Part shown: positions 19,649 to 31,661 of the stretch, in pieces | How the letters are laid out: each line of letters begins with the position of its first letter | How positions within the stretch are numbered: the stretch's first letter is position 1 | Assembly (NCBI RefSeq): GCF_005671395.1 | Contig: NZ_CP040428.1 | Coordinates: 744,001-808,000 of the forward strand | Length of the DNA: 64,000 bases | Reading direction: 5' to 3' | DNA from: Jejubacter calystegiae | Lineage (GTDB): Bacteria > Pseudomonadota > Gammaproteobacteria > Enterobacterales > Enterobacteriaceae | Program-made: the position numbers and the translations under genes | Notes under the pieces: generated by a model | The model's database searches: none | Seen by the model: the letters and a program-made list of their open reading frames with translations, nothing else | Told to the model about the DNA's origin: nothing

Positions 19649-22201
19649 GTGAAGTTCGTAAAGTATTTATTCATCCTTGCAGTGTGTTGCATCCTGCTGG
19701 GAGCGGGCTCGATATATGGTTTATATAAATATGTTGAGCCTCAGTTGCCGGATGTGGCCACGCTGAAAGAGGTACGGCTCCAGATCCCCATGCAGGTCTA
19801 TAGCGCCGACGGTGAACTGATGGCGCAGTACGGCGAAAAGCGTCGTATCCCCCTGAAGTTAAACCAGATCCCTCCCCAAATGGTGAAGGCGTTTATCGCG
19901 ACCGAAGACAGCCGCTTCTTTGAGCATCACGGTGTAGATCCCATTGGTATCTTCCGCGCCGGTAGCGTCGCTATGTTCTCCGGCCATGCCTCTCAGGGCG
20001 CCAGTACCATTACCCAGCAGTTAGCGCGTAACTTCTTCCTTAGCCCGGAACGTACCCTGATCCGTAAGATCAAAGAGGTCTTTCTGGCGATTCGCATTGA
20101 GCAGTTGCTGAGCAAGGATGAGATCCTGGAGCTTTACCTGAATAAGATTTACCTCGGCTACCGCGCCTATGGCGTGGGCGCAGCCGCACAGGTTTATTTT
20201 GGTAAATCGGTGGATCAGCTCACGCTGAGCGAAATGGCGATGATCGCGGGTCTTCCCAAAGCGCCTTCCACCTTCAACCCGCTCTACTCGCTGGAGCGCG
20301 CCACCGCACGTCGTAACGTGGTGCTATCGCGGATGGAGCATGAAGGCTATATCACCGCCCAGCAGTATGCTCAGGCGAGCAGAGAGCCGATTGACGCTAA
20401 CTATCACGCGCCGAAAATCGCCTTTTCCGCCCCCTGGCTGACGGAGATGGTGCGCCAGGAGATGGTGAAGCGCTACGGTGAGGACGCCTATAACGACGGT
20501 TATCGGGTCTATACCACTGTTAATCGCCAGGTCCAGCAGGCGGCTGAAAAAGCGCTGCGTGATAACGTGATCGCTTACGATATGCGCCACGGCTATCGCG
20601 GCCCATCGAATCAGTTGTGGAAAGTCGGTGAGACGCCCTGGCCCCAGAAAAAAATCATCAGCGAACTGAAAAAGTTACCCACCTACGGTCCCCTGGTGCC
20701 GGCAGTGGTGACCTCCAGCTCTCCTATAGAGGCCGTGGCACAAATCGCTGACGGTAGCGCCGTGTCCCTGAAGATGGAAGGCATGCGCTGGGCCCGCCCC
20801 TGGCGTTCTGATACTCAGCAGGGCCCGACACCCCGTAAGGTGACCGATGTGGTCCAGACCGGGCAGCAGATTTGGGTGCGTAAGGTCGATGACAACTGGT
20901 GGCTGGCTCAGGTACCGGAAGTGAATTCATCCATCGTCTCCCTGAATCCGAAAGATGGCGCGGTACGGGCGTTGGTTGGCGGTTTTGACTTCAGCCAGAG
21001 CATGTTTAACCGCGCCACTCAGGCGCTGCGTCAGGTCGGCTCCAACATTAAGCCGTTCCTGTATACCGCAGCGATGGACAAAGGCTTTACCCTGGCCAGC
21101 ATCATCAACGACGTACCGATTTCACGCTGGGATGCCGGGTCCGGCACCGACTGGCGACCGAAAAACTCACCACCTCAGTATGCCGGCCCTATTCGCCTGC
21201 GCCAGGGACTGGGTCAGTCGAAGAACGTAGTGATGGTGCGTGCCATGCGCGCTATGGGCGTCGACTACGCCGCCGAATATCTGCAGCGCTTTGGCTTCCC
21301 GGCGCAGAACATCGTACGTACCGAGTCACTGGCGCTGGGTTCCGCCTCTTTCACGCCGCTCCAGGTTGCCCGAGGCTATGCGGTCATGGCTAATGGCGGT
21401 TTTCTGGTGGATCCTTACTTCATCACCCGCATCGTTAATGCTCAGGGCGAAACCCAGTTTGAGGCCAGACCGAAAATCGCCTGCCCTGAATGTAATCTGC
21501 CGGTGATTTACGGCGATACCCAGAAATCCAACGTGATGGAAAATCAGGACGTGGAGAATGTGACGACCTCTCAGCAGCAGCGCAATATGGGTCTTCCCCA
21601 GCCGCAGCTTGAGCAGGCGAATCAGGATCTGGTTTCCCGTAGTACGGCGCCAGAGTATGCGCCGCACGTGATCAACACGCCGCTGACCTTCCTGATTAAG
21701 AGCGCGCTGAACACCAATATCTATGGCGAACCCGGCTGGATGGGTACCGGCTGGCGTGCGGCCCGTGACCTGAAGCGTCACGATATTGGCGGTAAGACCG
21801 GAACCACCAACAGCTCGAAAGATGCCTGGTTCTCTGGTTACGGTCCGGGCGTGGTGACATCGGTGTGGATCGGCTTTGACGATCATCGCCGTAATCTGGG
21901 GCGTACCACCGCATCTGGCGCCATTAAGGATCAGGTTTCCGGCTACGAAGGCGGCGCGAAAACCGCGCAACCCGCCTGGGATGCCTTTATGAAGGTGATT
22001 CTGGAAGGGGTTCCTGAAGAACCGCTAACGCCGCCGCCAGGCGTGGTCACCATCAAGATCGACCGGGCGACCGGGCAGCTCTCTAACGGCGGAAACAGCC
22101 GCGATGAGTACTTCATTGAGGGAACCCAGCCCACGCACCATGCGGTGCGCGATGTCGGTACCACCATTATCGATAATGGCGAAACCCAGGAACTGTTCTG
22201 A
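19649..22201 (+). CDS. mrcA: Penicillin-binding protein 1A
   Basis: PBP1A is a bifunctional class A peptidoglycan synthase. The 850-residue protein has an N-terminal membrane anchor (residues about 5-27, LFILAVCCILLGAGSIYGLY) and a GT51 glycosyltransferase domain with EDSRFFEHHGVD and GASTITQQLARN. The transpeptidase domain follows, with the SxxK motif in GSNIKPFLY and the KTGT motif in DIGGKTGTTNSSKDAWF. Length equals E. coli MrcA. The ATG at 19649 lies close behind an AGTG-poor leader; a strong terminator follows the stop. Confidence 0.97.
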   Translation: MKFVKYLFILAVCCILLGAGSIYGLYKYVEPQLPDVATLKEVRLQIPMQVYSADGELMAQYGEKRRIPLKLNQIPPQMVKAFIATEDSRFFEHHGVDPIGIFRAGSVAMFSGHASQGASTITQQLARNFFLSPERTLIRKIKEVFLAIRIEQLLSKDEILELYLNKIYLGYRAYGVGAAAQVYFGKSVDQLTLSEMAMIAGLPKAPSTFNPLYSLERATARRNVVLSRMEHEGYITAQQYAQASREPIDANYHAPKIAFSAPWLTEMVRQEMVKRYGEDAYNDGYRVYTTVNRQVQQAAEKALRDNVIAYDMRHGYRGPSNQLWKVGETPWPQKKIISELKKLPTYGPLVPAVVTSSSPIEAVAQIADGSAVSLKMEGMRWARPWRSDTQQGPTPRKVTDVVQTGQQIWVRKVDDNWWLAQVPEVNSSIVSLNPKDGAVRALVGGFDFSQSMFNRATQALRQVGSNIKPFLYTAAMDKGFTLASIINDVPISRWDAGSGTDWRPKNSPPQYAGPIRLRQGLGQSKNVVMVRAMRAMGVDYAAEYLQRFGFPAQNIVRTESLALGSASFTPLQVARGYAVMANGGFLVDPYFITRIVNAQGETQFEARPKIACPECNLPVIYGDTQKSNVMENQDVENVTTSQQQRNMGLPQPQLEQANQDLVSRSTAPEYAPHVINTPLTFLIKSALNTNIYGEPGWMGTGWRAARDLKRHDIGGKTGTTNSSKDAWFSGYGPGVVTSVWIGFDDHRRNLGRTTASGAIKDQVSGYEGGAKTAQPAWDAFMKVILEGVPEEPLTPPPGVVTIKIDRATGQLSNGGNSRDEYFIEGTQPTHHAVRDVGTTIIDNGETQELF

Positions 22202-22206
22202 TTAAC

Positions 22207-22234
22207 AAAAAACGCCCGTAACGGGCGTTTTTTT
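22207..22234 (+). terminator. Terminator after mrcA
   Basis: AAAAAACGCCC-GTAAC-GGGCGTTTTTTT begins 6 bp after the mrcA stop. The A- and T-tracts on both sides mean that it can also serve the convergent nudE. Confidence 0.9.
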
Positions 22235-22252
22235 ATGGTGCATTGAAAAAAA

Positions 22253-22828
22253 TCAGCCAGTCACCGCCGGCGGCAGACGCCCCTGGGCTATCAGCCACTC
22301 CCGCAGCAGGAACAGCGCGCTGATATTGCGCGCTTCACTGAAGTCGGGTTCGTTCAGCAGATCCATCATTCTGGCAAGCGGCCAACGCACCAGCGGCAGC
22401 GGCTCTGGCTCATCGCCTTCCAGCTTTTCAGGATAGAGCGATTCAGCCACCAGAATATTCATTTTGCTGGAGAAATAAGAAGGTGCCATCCCTACCTGTT
22501 TCAGGAAAGTCAGCTCGCGCGCGCCGAAGCCGATTTCCTCTTTCAGTTCCCGGTTCGCCGACTGCTCTACCGTTTCTCCGGGATCCATCAACCCTTTGGG
22601 GAAACCCAGTTCGTAACTTTCAGTGCCCACGGTATATTCGCGAATCAGCAGCAGGTGGTCATCGAGAAGCGGCGCAATCATCACCGCTTCGCGATCGGTA
22701 GGACGCATGCGTTCATAAACACGACATTCACCATTGCTGAAAGTCAGATCTACTGCTTCAATAGTAAACAGTCGGGAACGTGCGACCGTTTCGACATGTT
22801 GAATTTTCGGTTTTTGCAGATTACTCAT
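22253..22828 (-). CDS. nudE: ADP compounds hydrolase NudE
   Basis: NudE is a Nudix pyrophosphatase that acts on ADP-ribose, Ap3A, Ap2A and NADH. The 191-residue protein has the Nudix box GLMDPGETVEQSANRELKEE (23-residue signature GX5EX7REUXEEXGU) in the expected central position, and MAPSYFSSKMNI after it. ATG at 22828 gives MSNLQKPKIQHVETVARSRLF, the family N-terminus; a longer open frame exists upstream. It is convergent with mrcA. Confidence 0.95.
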   Translation of the reverse strand: MSNLQKPKIQHVETVARSRLFTIEAVDLTFSNGECRVYERMRPTDREAVMIAPLLDDHLLLIREYTVGTESYELGFPKGLMDPGETVEQSANRELKEEIGFGARELTFLKQVGMAPSYFSSKMNILVAESLYPEKLEGDEPEPLPLVRWPLARMMDLLNEPDFSEARNISALFLLREWLIAQGRLPPAVTG

Positions 22829-23155
22829 CTCGACCGCTTTAGCAGGTACATTTCGGGCATTGTGCGACATGGCGCACGGTTTCGGCAATGTCAATTGCCT
22901 CTTATTTACATTTCTGAAACTTTCATATCACCAACCACGTATCACACTCCCCTGTCAAGTTATTGTTCCTGAAATGAGAATTTGCCGATGTAACCATCGA
23001 AGCGGCTCTGCTACCATTGCTCTACCGCTGGTATGCCTGAAAAATAATTCCTGTCACGCGTCATACCTGCCAATGATTATCTGTTTTCCAACGCGCTGGA
23101 AGGGTCACTGTTTGCTGCGCTTAGAGAAGAATATTGACGGTTTGACGGAAAAAGC
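22829..23155. other. 327-bp spacer between nudE and igaA
   Basis: This spacer should hold the divergent promoters of nudE and igaA. The one structure seen is a near-perfect palindrome at 22862-22877 (GTGCG-A-CATG-G-CGCAC), 34 bp upstream of the nudE start. No gene, RNA or terminator could be supported. Confidence 0.55.
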
Positions 23156-25294
23156 ATGAGCACTGTATCTTTTTTCATCGCAGCCATGCTGGCCTGTCTG
23201 GCAGTAGCCGGGTGGAGGTTCTGGCGTAGTCCGCGCTTCCAGTTGCGCAGGGAGCTGCACGCCTTCACCGGCACTACCACCCGTAAGCTGACGGGCGACG
23301 AACGTTCGGCGATTGAGAACTACCTGTCGTCGCTGTCACGCACGCGCCAGGAGATTACCCCAACCGGGGCCAGCACCACATCTGCCACTCTGGCGCTTAA
23401 CGCCCTGAGCGACGAAGTGCTGTGCCTGACGCGATCCATTACCCGCTACGGTCTGTCTACGGACGATCCCAACAAGTGGCGCTATTACCTCGACGCGGTT
23501 GAAGTCCATCTGCCCCCGTTCTGGGAGCAGTACATCACCGACGATAACAGCGTGGAGCTAATCCGTACCGACTCAATGCCGCTGGTGATTGCGCTTAACG
23601 GCCACAGCCTTCTGGAATATCAGCAGGAAGCCGATGCCTTCCCCGCCACGCAGCCCAATAACCGTCAGGCATCTATCCGCGGCGAAGAGAGCGAACAGAT
23701 TGAACTGCTCAATATCCGCCAGGAGAGCCCGGAAGAGTATGCCCTGAGCCGCCCGGATGGCATGCGCGAAGCCTTTCTGGTCGTCGCTTCGCTGCTGCTA
23801 ATGTTCCTGTGTCTGGTGACGCCGGGCGTCATTATTCCCTGGCTGTTAGGGGGAGCGTTGCTGCTGTTGGGGGCCGGTATGTGGGGGCTGTTTGCCCGCC
23901 CGGCTAAAAACACCTTGCGTGAGATCCACTGCTTGCGCGGTACGCCAAAGCGCTGGGGGCTGTTTGGCGAAGCCGATCGGGACCACATCAACAATATCTC
24001 GCTGGGCATCATCGATCTGATCTATCCTCCCCACTGGCAGCCGTGGATTACTCAGGATCTGGGGCAAAAGACCGATATTGATATCTATCTCGACAGGCAT
24101 GTGGTGCGTCAGGGGCGCTTCCTGTCGCTGCATGACGAGGTGAAGAACTTTCCGCTACAGCACTGGAAACGTAATCTGACCATCGCCTGCGGCTCCCTGT
24201 TAGTGCTGGTGATGCTGACCATCTGGGTACCGCTGGAAATGCCGCTGAAGCTGACCGTCTCCTGGTTAAAAGGCGCCCAGACCGTTGAAGCTACCAGCCT
24301 GGAGGCCCTGGCGAAAGCGGGCGTCAGAGTCGGTGACACACTGCGCGTTAAGGGCTCCGGTATGTGCAACATTCATACGCCAGGCGCCTATCCGTCACGT
24401 CAGAGCTCCCCCTTTATGCCGTTCGACTGCTCGCGTATTGTCTGGAACAACGCCCGCCCACTGCCCGTGCCTGACTCCCCTATCGTCGAAAAAGCAACGG
24501 CGCTAAGCGATGCCGTGCACGCTCAGCTCCATCCGGAAACCCGGGAAGACAGAAAGGTAAACCCGCAGTTGGCCTCCGCCATTCAAAAGTCGGGTCTGGT
24601 GCTATTGGATGATTTCGCCGATATCGTGCTGAAAACCCAGGCGCTGTGCACCGGGGAAGATGAGTGTACCCGCCTGAAGAATGCGCTGGTTAACCTGGGG
24701 AACTCCCGTGACTGGGCATCCCTGACCCGACGCGCCGACACCGGCAAGCTGGACGGGGTTAACATCACGCTACGCCCGGTTAGCGCGGAGTCGCTGGATA
24801 ATCTGGTCACCACCTCGACCGCGCCGTTCTTTATGCGTGAAACGACCCGTGCCGCCCAGTCGCTCAACAGCCCGGCGCCGGGTGGCTTTATGATTATCAG
24901 CGATGAAGGTACCGATCTGGTGGATCAGCCCTTCCCACCAATGGGGCTCTATGATTACCCGGCTCGCGATCAGTGGCCGGAGTTCCGCCGCCTGGCCAAC
25001 ATGCTGATGCACACCCAGTTCAGCGCCGAAGGGATCGTCACTGGCATTCGTACCGACGCCAACGGTACCCGCCATATCACGCTGCACAGCATTCCGGATA
25101 GTCTGGGCCAGTGGCGTTTCGTGGGCACCACACTGCTGCTGCTGGGCCTGATTGTCAGCCTGCTCGCCAACTGCTGGCTCGCCGTACGCCGCTATCGCCG
25201 CAACCGCCACCGCCTGCAATCCATCCAGCAGTATTACGAGAGTTGCTTTAACCCGGTACTGCTGCCGGGGCCGGATATTCAACCGCGCTTCTGA
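23156..25294 (+). CDS. igaA: IgaA, inner-membrane brake on the Rcs phosphorelay
   Basis: IgaA (YrfF/UmoB) holds down RcsD-RcsB signalling at the inner membrane and is essential when Rcs is intact. The 712-residue protein matches E. coli YrfF (711) throughout. It has membrane segments near 1-20, 205-245 (two), 340-360 and 655-680, the cytoplasmic conserved stretch DDPNKWRYYLDAVEVHLPPFWEQY, and a periplasmic domain with paired cysteines (GMCNIHTPG, PFDCSRIVW, ALCTGEDECTRLKNA). yrfG, hslR and hslO follow in the same direction. Confidence 0.96.
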   Translation: MSTVSFFIAAMLACLAVAGWRFWRSPRFQLRRELHAFTGTTTRKLTGDERSAIENYLSSLSRTRQEITPTGASTTSATLALNALSDEVLCLTRSITRYGLSTDDPNKWRYYLDAVEVHLPPFWEQYITDDNSVELIRTDSMPLVIALNGHSLLEYQQEADAFPATQPNNRQASIRGEESEQIELLNIRQESPEEYALSRPDGMREAFLVVASLLLMFLCLVTPGVIIPWLLGGALLLLGAGMWGLFARPAKNTLREIHCLRGTPKRWGLFGEADRDHINNISLGIIDLIYPPHWQPWITQDLGQKTDIDIYLDRHVVRQGRFLSLHDEVKNFPLQHWKRNLTIACGSLLVLVMLTIWVPLEMPLKLTVSWLKGAQTVEATSLEALAKAGVRVGDTLRVKGSGMCNIHTPGAYPSRQSSPFMPFDCSRIVWNNARPLPVPDSPIVEKATALSDAVHAQLHPETREDRKVNPQLASAIQKSGLVLLDDFADIVLKTQALCTGEDECTRLKNALVNLGNSRDWASLTRRADTGKLDGVNITLRPVSAESLDNLVTTSTAPFFMRETTRAAQSLNSPAPGGFMIISDEGTDLVDQPFPPMGLYDYPARDQWPEFRRLANMLMHTQFSAEGIVTGIRTDANGTRHITLHSIPDSLGQWRFVGTTLLLLGLIVSLLANCWLAVRRYRRNRHRLQSIQQYYESCFNPVLLPGPDIQPRF

Positions 25295-25351
25295 GTCCCA
25301 CCCGGCGACGGGTTATGCTAACCTGTCGCCCATCCCTTTCCCGCGCGCTGA

Positions 25352-26041
25352 ATGGAGCCCGTTATCGCTATTTCGCTCCCCTGGCAGGAGATCGACACAA
25401 TCCTGCTCGATATGGATGGCACCCTGCTGGATTTGGCCTTCGATCGCCACTTCTGGCTGACCCTGGTGCCCGAAACCCTGAGCCGGACCCGCGGTATTTC
25501 ACTACCGCAGGCCAGAGCGCTGATAGACCAGGAGTATCAGGCGGTGCAGCATACGCTAAACTGGTACTGTCTGGATTACTGGAGCGAGCGGCTGAGTCTG
25601 GATATCCGCGGCATGACCAGCGAGATGGGACCGAACGCCGCACTGCGCAAAGATACCGTCCCTTTCCTGAACTGGCTGCAGCGTCAGGGGAAACGCCGGA
25701 TCCTGCTGACGAACGCACATCCGCACAATCTGGCGGTGAAGTTACAGCATACAGGGCTGGGACAGCACCTTGATTTATTACTTTCCACCCACACATTTGG
25801 ATATCCGAAAGAGGATCGTCGGCTCTGGCAGGCCGTTGTCGAACATACCGGTCTTGATATCCAAAAGACACTGTTTATCGACGACGGCGAACCCATCCTG
25901 GATGCCGCCGCCCGCTTTGGTATTCGCTTCTGTCTGGGCGTTGGCAATCCGGATTCCGGCATGGCGGAAAAACGTTACGTTCGCCATCCGGCGCTGAATG
26001 ACTATCGCCATCTGATTCCACAGCCATCGGAGTCGTCATGA
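25352..26041 (+). CDS. yrfG: YrfG, HAD-family GMP/IMP nucleotidase-type phosphatase
   Basis: YrfG is a cytosolic HAD hydrolase; the E. coli enzyme has been reported to dephosphorylate purine nucleotides. The 229-residue protein has motif I ILLDMDGTLLDLAFDRHFW, motif II ILLTNAHPHNLAVKL and motif IV LFIDDGEPILDAAARFGI. HTLNWYCLDYWSERL is a YrfG signature. The N-terminus from ATG at 25352 is about seven residues longer than E. coli; no better start with a ribosome site was found. Its stop overlaps the hslR ATG by 4 bp. Confidence 0.92.
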   Translation: MEPVIAISLPWQEIDTILLDMDGTLLDLAFDRHFWLTLVPETLSRTRGISLPQARALIDQEYQAVQHTLNWYCLDYWSERLSLDIRGMTSEMGPNAALRKDTVPFLNWLQRQGKRRILLTNAHPHNLAVKLQHTGLGQHLDLLLSTHTFGYPKEDRRLWQAVVEHTGLDIQKTLFIDDGEPILDAAARFGIRFCLGVGNPDSGMAEKRYVRHPALNDYRHLIPQPSESS

Positions 26042-26439
26042 AAGAGAAACAGACTGAAGAGGTTCGCCTCGACAAATGGCTCTGGGCGGCCCGCTTTTAT
26101 AAAACCCGCGCCCTCGCCCGCGAGATGATAGAAGGCGGGAAAGTGCACTATAACGGGCAGCGCAGCAAGCCCGGGAAGATTGTGGAACTGAATGCACGGC
26201 TGACGCTACGTCAGGGCAATGATGAACGCGAAGTGCTGATCAAAGGTATCAGCAGCCGACGCGGCCCGGCGAGCGTTGCGGTGCAGCTCTATGAGGAGAC
26301 GGCAGAAAGCCAGAGCAAGCGGGAAAAAATGGCGCTGGCGCGCAAGATGAACGCCCTGTCGATGCCGCATCCGGATCGCCGCCCGGACAAAAAAGAGCGC
26401 CGCGACCTGATGAAATTTAAATATGGCGATGCTGACTGA
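26038..26439 (+). CDS. hslR: Heat-shock protein 15, ribosome-rescue RNA-binding protein
   Basis: HslR (Hsp15) binds free 50S subunits that carry a nascent chain and helps recycle them. The 133-residue protein starts with an S4-type RNA-binding domain ([33 protein letters not shown] written in segments) and ends with a basic helical tail ([23 protein letters not shown] and [12 protein letters not shown]). Length matches E. coli. Coupled to yrfG by ATGA and followed by hslO after 22 bp. Confidence 0.95.
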   Translation: MKEKQTEEVRLDKWLWAARFYKTRALAREMIEGGKVHYNGQRSKPGKIVELNARLTLRQGNDEREVLIKGISSRRGPASVAVQLYEETAESQSKREKMALARKMNALSMPHPDRRPDKKERRDLMKFKYGDAD

Positions 26440-26461
26440 GCGTCGCCCGGAGAGAGAAGTT

Positions 26462-27340
26462 ATGTCCCAACACGACCAATTACACCGCTATCTGTTCCAG
26501 AACTATGCCGTACGCGGCGAACTGGTGACGGTTTCTGAAACCTGGCAGCAGATCCTGGAAAACCACGACTATCCCCAGCCGGTGAAGAATATTCTTGGCG
26601 AACTGCTGGTGGCCACCAGCCTGTTGACCGCCACCCTGAAGTTCACCGGCGATATCACCGTGCAGCTTCAGGGCGATGGCCCGATGAATCTGGCGGTGAT
26701 CAACGGTGACAACCAGCAGCAGATGCGCGGCGTGGCACGGGTACAGGGTGAGATCCCGGAAGATGCTACGCTGAAGACCCTGGTGGGTAATGGCTATCTG
26801 GTCATTACTATTACGCCGAGCGACGGCGAGCGATATCAGGGCGTGGTCGGTCTGGAAGGCGATACCCTGGCGGCCTGCCTGGAAGATTACTTCCAGCGCT
26901 CAGAGCAGCTGCAGACCCGTCTGTTTATCTGCACCGGCGAAGCTGAAGGCAAACCGGCCGCGGGCGGTATGCTGCTGCAGGTCCTGCCGGCGCAGGAGTC
27001 TCAGGCCGACGATTTCAATCACCTGGCGACCCTGACCGAAACCATTCGCGCTGACGAGCTGCTGACCCTGCCGGCTCAGGAAGTGCTGTGGCGCCTCTAT
27101 CATGAGGAAGAGGTAGAGCTCTACGACCCGCAATCGGTGACCTTTAAGTGCACCTGCTCACGCGAACGCTGCGCGGACGCGTTGAAAACCCTGCCTGACG
27201 ATGAGCTTAAAGGCATCCTCGAAGAAGACGGTGAAATCGATATGCACTGCGACTACTGCGGTAGCCACTACATCTTTACGCCGGAGCAGATCGTCACGCT
27301 GCGTGCTGAAGAGAGCAGCTCCGGGCATCAGTTGCATTAA
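26462..27340 (+). CDS. hslO: Hsp33, redox-regulated chaperone
   Basis: Hsp33 is a holdase activated when oxidation releases Zn from its C-terminal cysteines. The 292-residue protein has the zinc-switch pattern CxC at 230 and 232 (KCTCSRERC) and CxxC at 263 and 266 ([10 protein letters not shown]). It begins [23 protein letters not shown] at 26462 is preceded by AGAGAGAAG and gives the E. coli length. In E. coli yhgE comes next; here pckA follows directly. Confidence 0.97.
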   Translation: MSQHDQLHRYLFQNYAVRGELVTVSETWQQILENHDYPQPVKNILGELLVATSLLTATLKFTGDITVQLQGDGPMNLAVINGDNQQQMRGVARVQGEIPEDATLKTLVGNGYLVITITPSDGERYQGVVGLEGDTLAACLEDYFQRSEQLQTRLFICTGEAEGKPAAGGMLLQVLPAQESQADDFNHLATLTETIRADELLTLPAQEVLWRLYHEEEVELYDPQSVTFKCTCSRERCADALKTLPDDELKGILEEDGEIDMHCDYCGSHYIFTPEQIVTLRAEESSSGHQLH

Positions 27341-27358
27341 TCCCCTCTCGTTAATTCT

Positions 27359-27392
27359 CCCTCTCCCTTCAGGGAGAGGGCTGGGGTGAGGG
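27359..27392. repeat. REP-like palindrome with GGGGTGAGGG tail
   Basis: CCCTCTCCC-TTCA-GGGAGAGGG followed by CTGGGGTGAGGG. This unit resembles a short interspersed palindrome common between genes in enterobacteria; a related core occurs at 50720-50742. It may also act as a 3'-end hairpin for hslO. Confidence 0.6.
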
Positions 27393-27562
27393 TATCCGGC
27401 ATGCGCTCACGTATAACAATGCCCTGATATCAGGCGTCGTTTCATACATTTTCCTGAGAAAGCGCTTACACTCACAAACCGCCTCCAAACTGCACATTTT
27501 TTTAACATATTCGGAATATTTTCACCGACACCACGTAAAATGCTGGCATACTCTCGAGCAAC

Positions 27563-27578
27563 TGTGACGGGCCTCACA
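27563..27578 (+). promoter_or_regulatory. Perfect-consensus CRP site upstream of pckA
   Basis: TGTGACGGGCCTCACA matches TGTGA-N6-TCACA at all ten fixed positions, 118 bp before the pckA start. pckA is known to rise in stationary phase and under catabolite control, so cAMP-CRP activation is the simplest reading. Confidence 0.8.
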
Positions 27579-27695
27579 GCGTTTGCCCCGACGCTGGTTT
27601 GTGCAAATTCACAAATCTATGATTCCGGTCGCGGTTAACAACCTCGAAACACCCCTACAATCTCAGGCAGTATAAGTTAGCTAAGGAGTAGTGAA

Positions 27696-29315
27696 ATGGG
27701 CGCTAATGGCATGACCCCACAGGATCTCGCTCAATACGGTATTGTTGATGTCACCGAGATCGTCCATAACCCCGATTACGATACCCTCTATAAAGAAGAG
27801 CTCGACCCGAGCCTGGAGGGCTTTGAGCGTGGCACCCTGACCAACTCTGGCGCCGTCGCTGTCGATACCGGCATCTTTACCGGTCGTTCTCCGAAAGATA
27901 AGTACATCGTCCGCGACGACACCACCCGCGATACTCTGTGGTGGAACGATAACGCGAAAAGCAAAAACGATAATAAACCACTCAGTCAGGAAACCTGGCA
28001 GCACCTGAAAGGGCTGGTCACCAGCGAACTTTCCGGCAAGCGATTGTTCGTGGTGGACGCTTACTGCGGCGCCAACCCCGACACCCGCCTTTCCGTACGC
28101 TTTATTACCGAGGTCGCCTGGCAGGCGCACTTCGTGAAGAACATGTTTATTCGCCCGAGCGACGAAGAGCTGGCGAGCTTTACGCCGGACTTTATCGTGA
28201 TGAACGGCGCGAAGTGCACTAATCCGCAGTGGCAGGAGCAGGGGCTGAACTCGGAAAACTTTGTCGCCTTTAACCTGACCGAACGCATGCAGTTGATCGG
28301 CGGCACCTGGTATGGCGGCGAAATGAAGAAAGGGATGTTCGCCATCATGAACTACCTGCTGCCGCTGCGTGGCATCGCTTCAATGCACTGTTCCGCCAAC
28401 GTGGGCGAAAAAGGCGACGTGGCGGTCTTCTTCGGCCTTTCCGGCACCGGCAAAACCACCCTGTCCACCGATCCTAAACGCCGCCTGATCGGCGATGACG
28501 AACACGGCTGGGACGACGACGGCGTCTTTAACTTTGAAGGCGGCTGCTACGCCAAGACCATCCGTCTGTCGGAAGAGGCCGAGCCGGATATCTGGCGCGC
28601 GATCCGCCGCGATGCCCTGCTGGAAAACGTGACCGTACGTGACGACAGCTCCATCGACTTTGACGATGCTTCGAAAACCGAAAACACCCGCGTTTCCTAT
28701 CCGATCTACCATATCGACAATATCGTTAAGCCAGTGTCGAAAGCGGGCCATGCCACTAAGGTTATCTTCCTGACTGCCGACGCCTTCGGCGTGCTGCCGC
28801 CGGTTTCGCGCCTGACCGCCAGCCAGACCCAGTACCACTTCCTGTCCGGCTTTACCGCCAAACTGGCCGGTACCGAGCGCGGCGTGACCGAACCAACGCC
28901 GACCTTCTCCGCCTGCTTCGGTGCCGCCTTCCTGACCCTGCACCCGACCCAGTACTCCGAAGTGCTGGTGAAGCGAATGCAGGAAGCTGGCGCTCAGGCC
29001 TATCTGGTGAATACCGGCTGGAACGGTACCGGCAAGCGTATCTCCATCAAGGATACCCGCGCCATTATCGATGCCATCCTTAATGGCTCACTGGACGATG
29101 CCGAAACCTTTACCCTGCCGCTGTTCAATCTGGCTATCCCCACTTCGCTGCCTGGCGTGAATCCGGAGATTCTCGATCCGCGCAACACCTGGAGCTCACG
29201 GGAAGCCTGGCAGGAGAAAGCGACCCAGCTGGCACAGCTGTTTATCGCTAACTTCGATAAATATACCGATACCCCCGCAGGCGCCGAACTGGTTAGCGCC
29301 GGTCCGCAGCTTTAA
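27696..29315 (+). CDS. pckA: Phosphoenolpyruvate carboxykinase (ATP)
   Basis: PckA makes phosphoenolpyruvate from oxaloacetate and ATP, the first gluconeogenic step. The 539-residue protein matches E. coli PckA (540) nearly throughout. It has the P-loop [11 protein letters not shown] near residue 247, the kinase-2 metal motif DDEHGW near 268, and the signatures FIRPSDEEL and [20 protein letters not shown] at 27696 follows AAGGAGTAGTGAA. Some N-terminal residues differ from E. coli, as is usual for this gene. Confidence 0.98.
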   Translation: MGANGMTPQDLAQYGIVDVTEIVHNPDYDTLYKEELDPSLEGFERGTLTNSGAVAVDTGIFTGRSPKDKYIVRDDTTRDTLWWNDNAKSKNDNKPLSQETWQHLKGLVTSELSGKRLFVVDAYCGANPDTRLSVRFITEVAWQAHFVKNMFIRPSDEELASFTPDFIVMNGAKCTNPQWQEQGLNSENFVAFNLTERMQLIGGTWYGGEMKKGMFAIMNYLLPLRGIASMHCSANVGEKGDVAVFFGLSGTGKTTLSTDPKRRLIGDDEHGWDDDGVFNFEGGCYAKTIRLSEEAEPDIWRAIRRDALLENVTVRDDSSIDFDDASKTENTRVSYPIYHIDNIVKPVSKAGHATKVIFLTADAFGVLPPVSRLTASQTQYHFLSGFTAKLAGTERGVTEPTPTFSACFGAAFLTLHPTQYSEVLVKRMQEAGAQAYLVNTGWNGTGKRISIKDTRAIIDAILNGSLDDAETFTLPLFNLAIPTSLPGVNPEILDPRNTWSSREAWQEKATQLAQLFIANFDKYTDTPAGAELVSAGPQL

Positions 29316-29327
29316 CTGCCTCTGGGT

Positions 29328-29360
29328 AAAAAAAATGGTCGCCCGGGCGACCATTTTTTA
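29328..29360. terminator. Bidirectional terminator between pckA and envZ
   Basis: AAAAAATGGTCGCCC and GGGCGACCATTTTTT form a perfect 15-bp inverted repeat 14 bp after pckA, with A- and T-tracts on both sides. It serves pckA and the convergent ompR-envZ operon. Confidence 0.88.
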
Positions 29361-29371
29361 TGGGCGAAGTA

Positions 29372-31443
<2,072 letters not shown>

Positions 31444-31612
31444 TGTTAAACTCCCAAAGGCTCTCTGTAGCAGAGTATTCTAAAAAAGCAGGCGCCCACC
31501 ACCAGTTAAAACTGGTATATATTCCAGGCAAAATTGTTACAAAGCATATTTAACAGCAGGTTATGCTACCGATCCATCTCTATTTCCGGTGTGACCTCAT
31601 AAAAATTGTAGT

Positions 31613-31642
31613 TAAAAAAACGGGCGGGGTTTCCCCCGCCCG
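31613..31642 (-). terminator. Terminator of the L-fucose operon
   Basis: On the minus strand a stem of CGGGCGGGG / CCCCGCCCG with a 4-nt loop is followed by a run of seven T. It begins 20 bp after the transporter stop and shields ompR from read-through. Confidence 0.88.
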
Positions 31643-31661
31643 CGCATACGCCAGAATCTTT

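Larger units (their letters stand above)
27341..27695. other. 355-bp spacer between hslO and pckA
   Basis: Holds a REP-like palindrome near its left end and a perfect CRP site on the right (listed separately). No gene was found; E. coli yhgE, expected here, is absent. Confidence 0.6.
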
